64,000 nucleotides of DNA from Gemmatimonadota bacterium (lineage in GTDB: Bacteria; Latescibacterota; UBA2968; UBA8231): the NCBI GenBank assembly GCA_018672475.1, contig JABHFS010000107.1, forward strand, positions 16,860-80,859. The letters are read 5' to 3'. The notes under the pieces were generated by a model. It was not told the DNA's origin. It saw only the letters and a program-made list of their open reading frames with translations, and made no database searches. This document shows positions 16,483 to 25,609 of this stretch, one piece after another (the stretch's first letter is position 1; every line of letters starts with the position of its first letter). A program made the position numbers and the translations under genes.

Positions 16483-18941
16483 GCCTCCATATCCCGCTAT
16501 TACTCGCCTTCTTGACGATCGCCCAGCCAATCACAGCACAACTACCCCCGAGCCGCGTCTCCAACACCGTCGATATCCGCAGTTCCGGTACCGGTGTCGA
16601 AGCTTTCGCGCTACGCCAAGTTTTTTCGCACCTGTCTTTTTCAAGCGCCGTGCATCTCACCCACGCCGGTGATGGCCAAGACCGGCTCTTTGTCGTCGAA
16701 CGCAATGGCGTGATCCGCGTCTTTGCCAATGGCGACGAGACCGACCAGGTCGCCAATTTCCTCGACCTCCGCGACCGGGTCCGTTCCTCTCCGCAGGAAG
16801 CGGGCCTATTCTCCATGGCCTTCCATCCGCGCTACGCACAAAACGGCCTGTTTTACATTGCCTATATCGCCGGCCGCGGCGAGTTCCTCTCGCGCATCTC
16901 CGAATTTCGTGTCTCACCCGACAATCCCGACCGCGCCCTGCCCTCCTCCGAGCGCGTATTAATCGAGCTTGAGCAACCGCACGAAAGCCACAATGGTGGC
17001 CAGGTGGCCTTCGGACCGGACGGCATGCTCTATATCTCTTTCGGCGATGGCCAAGACCCCAACGACCCCTTCGCCCATGGCCAAAACCCCGCAACGCTAT
17101 TCAGCACGATCCTACGCATCGACGTCGACCGGCAAGAGCCCGGTTTGGCCTATGCCATTCCCCCCGATAATCCTTTTGTCGAGCGCGACGGCTTTCGCGC
17201 AGAGATCTGGGCTTGGGGCCTACGCAATCCCTGGCGCTTCAGCTTCGACCGCCTAACCGGCGAACTGTGGCTCGGCGATGTCGGCCAATCCAGTTGGGAG
17301 GAGATCAATCTGATCAAACGCGGCGACAACTACGGCTGGAGCCAGATGGAGGGGTTTCACTGTTTCCCGCCTGGCGCCAATTGCGACCCCGGTGAATTCG
17401 AGTTGCCGGTCTTCGAATACGACCACCGCCAAGGCTATTCGATCACCGGCGGTTTCGCCTACCGGGGCCCTCGCTTGCCCACCTTGCAGGGCTGGTATGT
17501 CTACGGTGACTTCGCGACCCGCCGCATTTGGGGTTTGCGCCGCCGTGCCGACGGCCCCCCCGACAATAAGCTGCTCGCCATCAGTCCTTCACCCATCGCC
17601 AGTTTTGGCGAAGACGAAGCCGGCGAGCTCTATGTCGTCGGCATCGACGGTCGCCTCTACCACTTCGCCGAACGCGATCCACAAGCCTCGCCGGACCGCA
17701 TCCCGGCCACGATTTCGACAGCGGGTATCTTCGCCGACATCGCCAGCCAGACACCCGCACCAGGCCTCATCCCCTACCAGGTCAACGCACCCCTGTGGTC
17801 CGACGGCGCCGATAAAACCCGTCTACTCGCCTTGCCCGATAGCGCGCGTATAACCTTCGCTACCGACTCCCTGTGGACCTTCCCCGCGCGCACCGTGCTG
17901 GTGAAAAACTTCTACCTCGGCGAGGGTGCCGCCCGACGCATCGTCGAAACCCGCTTATTCGTCAAACGCCTCGACCCGCAAAGCCCGGAGTGGGACGGCT
18001 ATAGCTATCTTTGGAACAACGAAGGCACCGACGCGCGCTTGCTGAGGGCCGATACCACCATCGTCTATTCCCTCGCCGACGCCGAAGGCCAAATGCGCCG
18101 CCATGCGCATTATTATCCCAGCCGCAACGAATGCGCCATCTGCCATACCCCACAAGCCGGATACGTGCTCGGTTTTAACACCGCGCAACTCAATCGCAAA
18201 GTAGCCGGCGAAAACCAGCTCGAGACCTTCGCGCACCTCGGCCTTTTCAGCGACTTCACCGGCCCCACCAGCGCCCTGCCTCGCCTGCCCGATCCAACCG
18301 ACACGAGCCTGCCCGACGCCCTGCGCGCCCGCGCCTATCTCGACGCCAACTGCAGCCCATGCCATCGCCCCGGGGGCACGGGCCGCGGCGAACTGGACCT
18401 GCGCTTCTCAACCCCCATAAATCAGACCAACCTATTACAACAAAAGCCCCTCTTGGGCGACCTAGACATCACCGATGCCCGCGTACTAATCCCCGGCGAC
18501 CCCGACCGCTCACTAATCCTACAACGCCCCGCCGCCCTCGGCAAAGGCCGCATGCCGCCGCTAGCCACCAGCATCGTCGACACCTTCGGCATCCGCCTTT
18601 TACGCCGTTGGATCGAAGACCTGCAAGAAACAGCCGTCACCGCACCCGCCGCGACCCTGCCCGCGACCGTGCTCCTACACCCCAACTTCCCCAACCCCTT
18701 TAACGCCACCACCGCGATCACCTTCGAGCTCGACCGTACCACGCCCGTGGGTTTAGCCGTCTATAACCTCTCCGGCCAACGCGTTAAAGTTCTGCTCAAC
18801 CACCCCTTGTCCGCCGGCACTCACCGCCTGATTTGGGACGGCACCAACCAACAGGGCCACCCCGTCGCCTCCGGCGTCTACCTGCTGCACCTAACCACAC
18901 CGCAGACTGCCCGCACCGGCAAAGCCCTGTTGCTCAAATAA
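16479..18941 (+). CDS. Secreted PQQ-type sugar dehydrogenase / diheme cytochrome c / C-terminal sorting domain fusion
   Basis: 820 residues in four parts. A signal peptide (about 1-20, LLLAFLTIAQPITA). A soluble aldose/sorbosone-dehydrogenase beta-propeller (about 45-390: 'HLTHAGDGQDRLFVVERNG', 'HNGGQVAFGPDGMLYISFGDG', 'WAWGLRNPWRFSFD', 'GDVGQSSWEEIN', 'NYGWSQMEG'). A region resembling the HNE_0200/SO2930-type diheme cytochrome family ('VNAPLWSDGADKTRL') with heme motifs CAICH near 550 and CSPCH near 623. And a C-terminal FlgD/Ig-like sorting domain starting PNFPNPFNATTAI near 730 and ending in KALLLK. The propeller would oxidise a sugar with PQQ and pass electrons to its own hemes outside the cell; whether it binds PQQ is inferred. 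The start overlaps the upstream gene by four bases. Confidence 0.85.
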   Translation: MSLHIPLLLAFLTIAQPITAQLPPSRVSNTVDIRSSGTGVEAFALRQVFSHLSFSSAVHLTHAGDGQDRLFVVERNGVIRVFANGDETDQVANFLDLRDRVRSSPQEAGLFSMAFHPRYAQNGLFYIAYIAGRGEFLSRISEFRVSPDNPDRALPSSERVLIELEQPHESHNGGQVAFGPDGMLYISFGDGQDPNDPFAHGQNPATLFSTILRIDVDRQEPGLAYAIPPDNPFVERDGFRAEIWAWGLRNPWRFSFDRLTGELWLGDVGQSSWEEINLIKRGDNYGWSQMEGFHCFPPGANCDPGEFELPVFEYDHRQGYSITGGFAYRGPRLPTLQGWYVYGDFATRRIWGLRRRADGPPDNKLLAISPSPIASFGEDEAGELYVVGIDGRLYHFAERDPQASPDRIPATISTAGIFADIASQTPAPGLIPYQVNAPLWSDGADKTRLLALPDSARITFATDSLWTFPARTVLVKNFYLGEGAARRIVETRLFVKRLDPQSPEWDGYSYLWNNEGTDARLLRADTTIVYSLADAEGQMRRHAHYYPSRNECAICHTPQAGYVLGFNTAQLNRKVAGENQLETFAHLGLFSDFTGPTSALPRLPDPTDTSLPDALRARAYLDANCSPCHRPGGTGRGELDLRFSTPINQTNLLQQKPLLGDLDITDARVLIPGDPDRSLILQRPAALGKGRMPPLATSIVDTFGIRLLRRWIEDLQETAVTAPAATLPATVLLHPNFPNPFNATTAITFELDRTTPVGLAVYNLSGQRVKVLLNHPLSAGTHRLIWDGTNQQGHPVASGVYLLHLTTPQTARTGKALLLK

Positions 18942-19099
18942 TACGGACGATCCCCCGAGCCCCGCTGGCCAGGGGTGTTACAGATGGTTTCCAAACGCGG
19001 CACGCACCCAGCCCACGACTAACCCGTCGTCATGATGGATCGCGCCCGAGCGATGGCCTATACTCTTATGCGACTATCGCAAAACAAGGAGACCTGTAG

Positions 19100-20284
19100 A
19101 TGAAAATCACCGCGATCAAAACTTACCTCATGCACGCCACCCCACCCGAAACCGGCGGCTGGTCGGCGCGCAACTGGCTCTTCACCAAAGTCGAAACAGA
19201 CGAGGGCATCTACGGCATCGGCGAAGCCTCCGGCTGGCCGCGCGTCGTCGAAACCGCCATTCACGATATGACTCCCCTTATGATCGGCGAAGACCCCTTC
19301 CATATCGAGAAATTGTGGAGCAAAATGCAAGTGGCCATCATGAGCCACGGCATGACCGGCATCGTCGGCGGCGGCGCTATGACCGGTATCGAGATGGCAT
19401 TGTGGGACATCAAAGGCAAGGCACTGGGGCAACCGGTGTGGAATCTGTTGGGCGGCAAGATGCGCGACAAGGTGCGCATCTACGCGCATGCGCACGAAAA
19501 AGAACGCGCCAGAGAATTAATCGATCGCGGTTATAACGCCATCAAAACCGGCGGCATCAAAAACTGCGTCGAAAGCGTCGAGGCGATCCGCAAGGAAGTC
19601 GGCCCCGAAATCGATCTCATGGTCGACGTGCACGGCCCGCCCTGGCTTACTACCCGCGACGCGATTGCCCTCGGCCGCGCGCTCGAAGACTACGATCTGC
19701 TCTTTTACGAAGACCCCGTCGCGCCCGAAAACATCGACGCCATCGCCCGAGTCTCCGAGGCCGTCAACATCCCCATCGCCGCCGGCGAGCGGCACGCCGG
19801 GATCTGGGGCGTCAAAGAACTGATCGAGCGCGAAATCATTGACGTGGTACAGCCCGACACCGGCCGCGCGGGCGGCTTATCACAAATGAAGAAGATGGCC
19901 GCGATGGCCGAAGCCCACTACTGCTCGATGGCCCCGCACGACGGTTCGCTCGGTCCGGTGGCCGAAATGGCGGCGGTGCACCTAATGGCCACGCTGCCCA
20001 ATTTCCTAATCTTGGAGCATTTGGAAGACGATGTGCCACAACGTTATGAGGTAATGACCGGCCAACCTAAAATCGTCGACGGCCATATCATTGTGCCGGA
20101 TACGCCGGGTTTGGGCATCGATATTGTCGAAGAGGCCATCGCAAAATATCCGTCGAGCGGCAATATCGCCATACCCGACGACCGTTACGACTATCAGTAT
20201 ATACAGGCACGGCAGGGGCGGGCGCTGTGGCTCAGCGAGCAGGAGACACCGCCGCCGGAATATCGGCCGGGGCAGATCTTTTAA
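19100..20284 (+). CDS. Mandelate racemase/muconate lactonizing enzyme-family sugar acid dehydratase
   Basis: 394-residue enolase-superfamily enzyme. Seen: capping domain 1-125 (ending 'ALWDIKGKALGQPVWNLLGGK'), then the barrel with metal-binding Asp176 (VDVHGPPW, with His178), Glu204 (FYEDP), Glu230 (AAGERHAG) and a probable general base His280 (APHDGSLGP). The DVHG...GERH...PH pattern is that of the mannonate/galactonate/gluconate dehydratase branch, which removes water from aldonic acids to give 2-keto-3-deoxy acids. The start has AAGGAGA 8 bases upstream. It is an isolated plus-strand gene ending at a bidirectional terminator; the adjacent minus-strand 2-hydroxyacid dehydrogenase and glycolate-oxidase genes suggest a hydroxy-acid metabolic neighbourhood. 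Exact substrate not readable. Confidence 0.87.
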   Translation: MKITAIKTYLMHATPPETGGWSARNWLFTKVETDEGIYGIGEASGWPRVVETAIHDMTPLMIGEDPFHIEKLWSKMQVAIMSHGMTGIVGGGAMTGIEMALWDIKGKALGQPVWNLLGGKMRDKVRIYAHAHEKERARELIDRGYNAIKTGGIKNCVESVEAIRKEVGPEIDLMVDVHGPPWLTTRDAIALGRALEDYDLLFYEDPVAPENIDAIARVSEAVNIPIAAGERHAGIWGVKELIEREIIDVVQPDTGRAGGLSQMKKMAAMAEAHYCSMAPHDGSLGPVAEMAAVHLMATLPNFLILEHLEDDVPQRYEVMTGQPKIVDGHIIVPDTPGLGIDIVEEAIAKYPSSGNIAIPDDRYDYQYIQARQGRALWLSEQETPPPEYRPGQIF

Positions 20285-20333
20285 ATCGGTCCGCCACCAC
20301 AGGTGATTATTGGCGCAAGCGACAAAGCGAATA

Positions 20334-20376
20334 AATAATAGCCCCCGATCGCTATATACGATTGGGGGCTATTATT
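20334..20376. terminator. Bidirectional terminator
   Basis: AATAATAGCCCCCGATCG (20334-20351) and CGATTGGGGGCTATTATT (20359-20376) form an 18-bp stem with a single G-T wobble around a seven-base loop. A-rich and T-rich ends lie on both sides, so it can stop transcription from both the dehydratase (plus) and the dehydrogenase (minus). Confidence 0.85.
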
Positions 20377-20449
20377 GCAAACCAACGCCTCGTCCCCACA
20401 GATCAATACTTATGCATCGACCTCCAGGTTGAGCCTACATACCAACGGC

Positions 20450-21430
20450 CTATCTTGGCACGACTTCCGGGTTGAGCAGGTTCACCGGCCGTTCCCCCTG
20501 CAACACCCGCACCACCTCGGCCGCCGCCTTGCGCCGCAACTCGACAATCGACGCTTCCGAATACCACGCGACATGCGGGGTTATCACCACATTGTCCATC
20601 TGCATCAGCGGGTGGCCCGCCGGCAATTCCTCGCCCTCAACCAGATCGAGCCCGGCACTGCGCACTTGACCCTTTTCCAACGCGGCAACTAGCGCGTCCG
20701 AATCGATCAACCGCGCCCTGGCCGTATTGACGATAATCGGACCCTGTTCCATCTGCGCAAAGCGCTCGGCGTTGAGCAGGTGATGCGTCTCGTCATTGGC
20801 CAGCGCGTGTACCGTGATCGCGTCCGAACGGCGGCACAATTCCTCTAACTCGACCTTCCGACACGCGATCCCGCCCAGATCGACATCCGCGTCGACATAC
20901 GGATCGGCAAAAAGCAGCTCGACCCCGAACGCGCTCAACTTATGCGCCATACGCCGGCCGATGCGGCCCAGACCAACGATACCCACCGTCTGTCCCTGCA
21001 ATTTCAAAACCGGCTGCAATGGTTTCATACCCCAATCGCCGGTGCGTACCATACGGTCAGCGGAGACGATCTTGCGCCCCAACGCCAGCCACAAACCGAT
21101 CGCGTGGTCGGACACCTCGTCGATGCAATAATCCGGCACATTGACCGCCATCACCCCGTGGCGGGTAGCCGCCTCAACATCAATCGTATCGTAACCGATG
21201 CCGAAGCGCACAACGATCTTGAGCTTCGGGCACCCGGCAAAAACCTCGTCGCTCAAGGGGCCGAAATACGTGTTGAACATCCCGTCGGCGTCGTGCGCCA
21301 ATTCGATCAGTTCGGCGACGCTTTGACATTGACCCGTCACAAACTGCGCACCGATCGCCTCAACCGCCTGCCGTTCGATTTCCATGTCGGGTAAAATATA
21401 ATCGGATACCACCACTTTAAATTCAGCCAT
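20450..21430 (-). CDS. D-isomer-specific 2-hydroxyacid dehydrogenase, CtBP-like
   Basis: 326 residues. Seen: NAD-binding 'GIVGLGRIGRRM' (Rossmann glycines 153-158), catalytic Arg in 'VNTARARLID' (Arg238), Glu in 'LDLVEGEELP' (Glu265) and His286 in 'ITPHVAWYSEAS'. The 'TPHVAWYS' signature and 'ERPVNLLNPEV' C-terminus place it in the C-terminal-binding-protein-like group of the D-2-hydroxyacid dehydrogenases, which interconvert 2-keto acids and D-2-hydroxy acids with NAD(P)H. The ATG lies eight bases inside the end of glcE and its GGAGG sits within glcE, so the two are translationally coupled; together they suggest glycolate/glyoxylate-type metabolism. Confidence 0.9.
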   Translation of the reverse strand: MAEFKVVVSDYILPDMEIERQAVEAIGAQFVTGQCQSVAELIELAHDADGMFNTYFGPLSDEVFAGCPKLKIVVRFGIGYDTIDVEAATRHGVMAVNVPDYCIDEVSDHAIGLWLALGRKIVSADRMVRTGDWGMKPLQPVLKLQGQTVGIVGLGRIGRRMAHKLSAFGVELLFADPYVDADVDLGGIACRKVELEELCRRSDAITVHALANDETHHLLNAERFAQMEQGPIIVNTARARLIDSDALVAALEKGQVRSAGLDLVEGEELPAGHPLMQMDNVVITPHVAWYSEASIVELRRKAAAEVVRVLQGERPVNLLNPEVVPR

Positions 21431-22577
21431 CTAAACCACTGCCTCCTACCTGTATCTCGTCGAGGGCGAACATCTTGCCCGGGTTGAAAATATTTTGCGG
21501 ATCAAGAGACCGCTTGAGCATCTGGTTCATGCGCACCACGCCGCCGTTCGGCGGGGTAAAGGCCTCCTCATTGCGCTCCCCAACGGCGAAGCGCCAGCCC
21601 AAGGCCTCGTGGCGGGCAGCGGTCCGATGCACTAGCCCTACCGCCGTATCAACCGGCAACAACGCCCACAACAACCCACCCGCCCAGTCCAAACCCCAGC
21701 GCTGTAAACCCTCGGCTTTGAGCGCCTCCATCAGCCGCACCATCCTGGTCGGCGGCCCGGAAAAACGCCAGCGCTGCATCCCCGCTCCCGGCACCAGCCA
21801 TTCCAACTCGCGCCAATGCCGCCAGAAGGCACGCGATTCGTCCTCCTGCATCACGGATGACTCCGCTGCGACCAAAGCCCGCAGTGTTTCAATCTGCGCC
21901 CTAACGGCTTGAGCCGGACCTTCGACGCGCGCCACCAACCCCGCTTCGTCATAGGCCAAACCCGTAATCTCCAATGGCCGCGCCGCCCAGTCCAGCATGT
22001 GCTGCAACGCCGCACCGGGCAACAGCCCGTGCACCGACAACGTCGCCTGCGTCTCGGGCCGGGGCCAAACCTTGAGACAGACCTCGGTCAGCACGCCCAG
22101 TGTGCCAAAAGACCCAGCCAATGCCTTCGAAAGATCATAACCAGTGACATTCTTGACCACCTTACCGCCCGCACGAATCCGCTCGCCGTGGCCGTCAATC
22201 ATCTCGATGCCGAGCAAGTGATCGCGCAACGCCCCCATCTTGAAGCGCCGCGGCCCCGAAAGATTACAGGCCACCGTGCCGCCGATCGTCGCGGCCTCCC
22301 CCCACCCGGGTGGCTCGAAAGCAAAGTATTGCCCTTCGCCATCGAGCAACGTCTCAATCTCACTCAGCCGGGTACCCGGGCGCGCCACCAACACCAACTC
22401 ACCCGGCTCATAACTGACGACACCGCGCAAAGCGGACACATCGAGCGGCCTGCCACTCTGCTTGCGCCCGAGAAAGGACTTACTCCCTCCGGCAAAAACC
22501 TCCAACGCCGCGTCTTCGGCCAGGGCCTGACGAACTTGCTCCTGTATACTATCCGCGACGCGATTCGACTCTTCCAT
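21423..22577 (-). CDS. glcE: Glycolate oxidase FAD-binding subunit GlcE-like
   Basis: 384 residues, an FAD-binding type 4 (PCMH/VAO) protein. Seen: 'LEVFAGGSKSFLGR' near 26-38, 'LDVSALRGVVSYEPGELVLVARPGT', 'EPPGWGEAATIGGTVACNLSGPRR' (FAD contact), 'VKNVTGYDLSKALAGSFGTLGV' and the C-terminal 'LDPQNIFNPGKMF'. GlcE is one of three subunits (GlcDEF) oxidising glycolate to glyoxylate. GlcD is encoded 465 bases upstream, but no GlcF-type iron-sulfur protein is present in the window. RBS AGGGAAA precedes the ATG. A separate transcript from glcD is likely because a terminator lies in the gap. Confidence 0.9.
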   Translation of the reverse strand: MEESNRVADSIQEQVRQALAEDAALEVFAGGSKSFLGRKQSGRPLDVSALRGVVSYEPGELVLVARPGTRLSEIETLLDGEGQYFAFEPPGWGEAATIGGTVACNLSGPRRFKMGALRDHLLGIEMIDGHGERIRAGGKVVKNVTGYDLSKALAGSFGTLGVLTEVCLKVWPRPETQATLSVHGLLPGAALQHMLDWAARPLEITGLAYDEAGLVARVEGPAQAVRAQIETLRALVAAESSVMQEDESRAFWRHWRELEWLVPGAGMQRWRFSGPPTRMVRLMEALKAEGLQRWGLDWAGGLLWALLPVDTAVGLVHRTAARHEALGWRFAVGERNEEAFTPPNGGVVRMNQMLKRSLDPQNIFNPGKMFALDEIQVGGSGLDG

Positions 22578-22604
22578 CTATTTCCCTGTGTCGTGGTATA
22601 GGAT

Positions 22605-22925
22605 TTCTCCGGCGTTTAAAAAGTAGGTCCCGCCCCCCCATTGCTCAAGTCTAGCCATTCTATACTCGTCTGAGGACACATAGAGCTATTCCAACGGAGT
22701 TACCAAAAAAATTTCCGATACATCAACCGATAACCGCAATCGATAAATACGCATAAAAGACTTCCGGTCTGCAATATACCGATATACATTACGAGTGCTT
22801 GATATACATCATCTACGAACCGCAACTACTTACCCGCTTCCAGCCCCTCGAACAACCCCCTCGCCCCGGCAACCAACGCCGCCCACATCAACGCATTGCA
22901 AGATCGCAAAGTCACCATCCAGGTC
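22605..22925. other. Leader region of glcE, no gene recognised
   Basis: About 320 bases upstream of glcE and downstream of the glcD terminator. Short frames exist on both strands but none carries a recognisable domain or ribosome-binding site. One minus-strand frame (AALVAGARGLFEGLEAG) reads protein-like for about 30 residues and might be a gene remnant. Confidence 0.35.
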
Positions 22926-22958
22926 TAAAACAAAAACAGCCGCCCCATGGCCGACTGT
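22926..22958 (-). terminator. Terminator after glcD
   Basis: ACAGCCGCCC (22936-22945) pairs with GGCCGACTGT (22949-22958) with one mismatch and one wobble. On the minus strand the stem is followed by TTTTTGTTTTAG. It lies 84 bases beyond the glcD stop. Confidence 0.7.
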
Positions 22959-23041
22959 TTGCATTCGACATTCTTTCTTCTATACAAATTATTAGAGAGG
23001 CGATTTAATCTCCCAACAGACCGCCTGCAACACAACTTCCG

Positions 23042-24529
23042 CTAAAATCGTTCCAACTCCGGAAACTTCTCCTCGCCCCCGTGCACATGCATCGCCCCCC
23101 CCTCGGCACACCGCCTTAGCACCGGGTAGACCTTCCCCGGATTTAAAATCTGCCCCACGTCAAAACACGCCTTGATCCGCTCCTGCGCATCCAAATCGGC
23201 GTCGTTGAACATGCACGGCATCAGGTCCCGTTTCTCGATACCTATCCCGTGTTCCCCACTCAAGACCCCGCCGACCTCGACGCAGAGTTTCAGGATATCG
23301 GCCCCCAATCCCTCGGCCTTGGCCAAGTCGCCTTCGACATTGCTATCGTATAATATCAGCGGATGCAAATTGCCGTCGCCGGCGTGGAAGACATTGGCGA
23401 CCCTGAGCCCATAGCCTTTCGATAGTTCGCCGATCCGCCGTAACACCTCGGGCAGTCTGCCGCGCGGTATCGTCCCGTCCATGCAATAATAATCCGGGCT
23501 GATGCGTCCCATCGCCGGAAAGGCCGCCTTGCGCCCGGCCCAAAGCCGCAAACGGTCGGCCTCACTCTCCGCCCGACGGATCTCGCTCGCACCCGCCTGC
23601 CGTAGAAGCCCCTCCAACACACCGATGTGATGCGCGACCTCGCTCTCGGGCCCATCTAATTCGACAAGCAACAACGCCGCGACACCCAACGGGTACCCCG
23701 CACCGACAAAGCCCTCAACCGCCTCGATCGACAACTGGTCCATAATCTCCATGCCCGCCGGCACCATCCCGGCAGCAATAATATCGGCAACGGCCTGTCC
23801 CGCACCCTCTACCGAATTAAAAACCGCCATCATCGCCCGTGCCACTTCCGGTTTGGGCAAAATCCTCAGCGTCGCCTCCGTAGTAATCGCCAACAAACCC
23901 TCCGACCCCGTCAGCAACCCCAGCAAGTCGTATCCGGCCTGGTCCATGCCCTTACCGCCGACCCGAACCACTTCGCCATCGGCGAGCACGACCTCCAGAC
24001 CCAACACATTATTGGTCGTCGTACCATACTTAAGACAGTGTACCCCACCCGAATTTTCGGCGATATTGCCGCCGATCGAACAGGCGATCTGGCTCGACGG
24101 ATCGGGCGCGTAGTAGAAACCATATTGCTCAACCGCCTCGGTCACCGCTAGGTTGGTCACTCCCGGTTGCACCGTCACCGTGCGATTTTTCAAATCAATA
24201 TCGAGCACCGAGCGCAACCGCGCGGTACTGAGCACCACGCCATCCTCCCTCGGCAGCGCCCCGCCCGAAAGCCCGGTGCCCGCGCCCCAGGGTACAATCG
24301 GGATATCCAACGCCGAGCAGGCCTTGAGCACCGCCGAGACTTGCGCCGTATTGTCGGGCAACGTCACCAGCATCGGCCGCTGGCGATAGGCCGATAGCGC
24401 ATCGCATTCGTAGGCGACCAAGTCCTCGCTGCTATCGATGATCTGGTCGGCATTCAAGTCCTTGCGCAACCGTTCAATCAGGTCCTTACGCCGCTCGAGA
24501 CGGCTCTTGTCAGGTTCGGGAAAATTCAT
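23042..24529 (-). CDS. glcD: Glycolate oxidase subunit GlcD / FAD-linked D-2-hydroxyacid oxidase
   Basis: 495 residues. Seen: 'PWGAGTGLSGGALP', 'VQPGVTNLAVTEA', 'YAPDPSSQIACSIGGNIAENSGGVHCLKYG' (FAD-binding), 'GLLTGSEGLLAITTEATL', 'VFHAGDGNLHPLI' and the C-terminal 'VGGVLSGEHGIGIEKRDLM' with 'FDVGQILNPGKVYP'. These are hallmarks of the GlcD/LDH-D family, which oxidises glycolate or D-lactate. The start was set at MNFPEPDK because its ATG overlaps the TGA of the upstream PLP-enzyme gene (ATGA); the longer frame upstream is a shadow of that gene. Alternative identity: D-lactate dehydrogenase (cytochrome) or D-2-hydroxyglutarate dehydrogenase. Confidence 0.92.
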   Translation of the reverse strand: MNFPEPDKSRLERRKDLIERLRKDLNADQIIDSSEDLVAYECDALSAYRQRPMLVTLPDNTAQVSAVLKACSALDIPIVPWGAGTGLSGGALPREDGVVLSTARLRSVLDIDLKNRTVTVQPGVTNLAVTEAVEQYGFYYAPDPSSQIACSIGGNIAENSGGVHCLKYGTTTNNVLGLEVVLADGEVVRVGGKGMDQAGYDLLGLLTGSEGLLAITTEATLRILPKPEVARAMMAVFNSVEGAGQAVADIIAAGMVPAGMEIMDQLSIEAVEGFVGAGYPLGVAALLLVELDGPESEVAHHIGVLEGLLRQAGASEIRRAESEADRLRLWAGRKAAFPAMGRISPDYYCMDGTIPRGRLPEVLRRIGELSKGYGLRVANVFHAGDGNLHPLILYDSNVEGDLAKAEGLGADILKLCVEVGGVLSGEHGIGIEKRDLMPCMFNDADLDAQERIKACFDVGQILNPGKVYPVLRRCAEGGAMHVHGGEEKFPELERF

Positions 24530-25533
24530 TCGTAACCCAGATCCTTCGCGTAGGCAAATAATGCGGGCGTACCACCCGTATGAAGAAAAACAATCGTCTG
24601 CCCGGCCTGCCACCGCCCATCGTCGATATGCGCGATAAGCCCGGCCATCGCCTTGCTGGTATATGAAGGATCGAGCAACAAACCCTCCTGCTCAGCCACC
24701 AGGTGCAACGCGGCTTTACTCTCTTCGGTGACCACCCCGTAATCCGGCCCGACAAAATCGGCAGAACTCTCAAAGTCTTCCGGTGATAGTTCCAGATCCA
24801 GCGCCAAAACCCCGGCGCATTCTCGCGCCAATTCTGCATGGCCTTCGGCGGCCTGTTGGTCGTCGCGCGGCGAAGGGCTGATGCCAACCACCCGCCAATC
24901 CACCCCCAACGCTTTCAGCCCCACGACTAAACCCACATGGGTATAAGCACCCGAACACAAATAAATCGCATCCGGCTCAATGCCCTGCTGTTCACACTGC
25001 GCCAACAACTCCAGCGCCCCGTCGACATAGGCCACGCTGCGAAAAACACGCGCGTCCGTGCTGGTGTGAAATGGCGTATGCCCCTCCGCGCGCAGCGCTT
25101 CCATTTTCGCCGCCACCACCGCCGCCTGCTCTTGCGGTGCCGGCAAGTGCACTTCTGCGCCAAACAGCCGGGCCAGCAGCAAGTTGCCCTGCGACTGCGC
25201 GTGCGCATCGTCGCGCCCCACAACCACCGCCTTCAGCCCCAACTTCGCCGCCACCGCCGCCGTCTGCCGCGACTGATTGGACTGCGCCGCCGCCGAGTGT
25301 ACTAACACGTCGCACCCTCGCTCAACCGCCTGCGCGATCTGATACTCAAATTCACGAATCTTATTACCCCCCATCGCCACCCCCGTCAAATCCTCACGCT
25401 TAACAAAGATCCGCGGCCCCCCAAGATGCGCGCTGAGCCGGTCTAATGGCTCCATAGGTGTCGGCAAAGCCGCCAAATGCAACCGCGGCAGCCGATCCAA
25501 CCGCCCTCTTAACTCTTCCCGACTAATCGCCAT
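24526..25533 (-). CDS. D-cysteine desulfhydrase / ACC deaminase-family PLP enzyme
   Basis: 335-residue fold-type II PLP enzyme. Seen: 'LPTPMEPLDRLSAHLGG', PLP lysine Lys58 in 'GVAMGGNKIREFEY', 'SAAAQSNQSRQTAAVAAKLGL' (phosphate/substrate loop), 'CSGAYTHVGLVVGLKALG', 'LLLDPSYTSKAMAGLI' and 'IVFLHTGGTPALFAY'. Relatives are D-cysteine desulfhydrase (DcyD) and 1-aminocyclopropane-1-carboxylate deaminase; the SNQSRQ pattern and TGG end fit the DcyD side best. It would release pyruvate, ammonia and sulfide from D-cysteine or act on another small D-amino acid. RBS GAGGAAAG. Coupled to glcD by a four-base overlap. One copy of the structured repeat lies about 80 bases upstream of its start. Confidence 0.86.
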   Translation of the reverse strand: MAISREELRGRLDRLPRLHLAALPTPMEPLDRLSAHLGGPRIFVKREDLTGVAMGGNKIREFEYQIAQAVERGCDVLVHSAAAQSNQSRQTAAVAAKLGLKAVVVGRDDAHAQSQGNLLLARLFGAEVHLPAPQEQAAVVAAKMEALRAEGHTPFHTSTDARVFRSVAYVDGALELLAQCEQQGIEPDAIYLCSGAYTHVGLVVGLKALGVDWRVVGISPSPRDDQQAAEGHAELARECAGVLALDLELSPEDFESSADFVGPDYGVVTEESKAALHLVAEQEGLLLDPSYTSKAMAGLIAHIDDGRWQAGQTIVFLHTGGTPALFAYAKDLGYE

Positions 25534-25609
25534 ACCACTCTTTCCTCTTTCTCTTCTTTTTTCTTCCTACCTTTCAATCTCACCACAACCGAATAATCAG
25601 GCAAACCAG

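Noticed and set aside
22795..23008. Two 66-69 codon plus-strand frames upstream of glcD's 3' end
   Set aside because: Pro/Thr/Arg-rich shadow-like sequence; one covers the glcD terminator.
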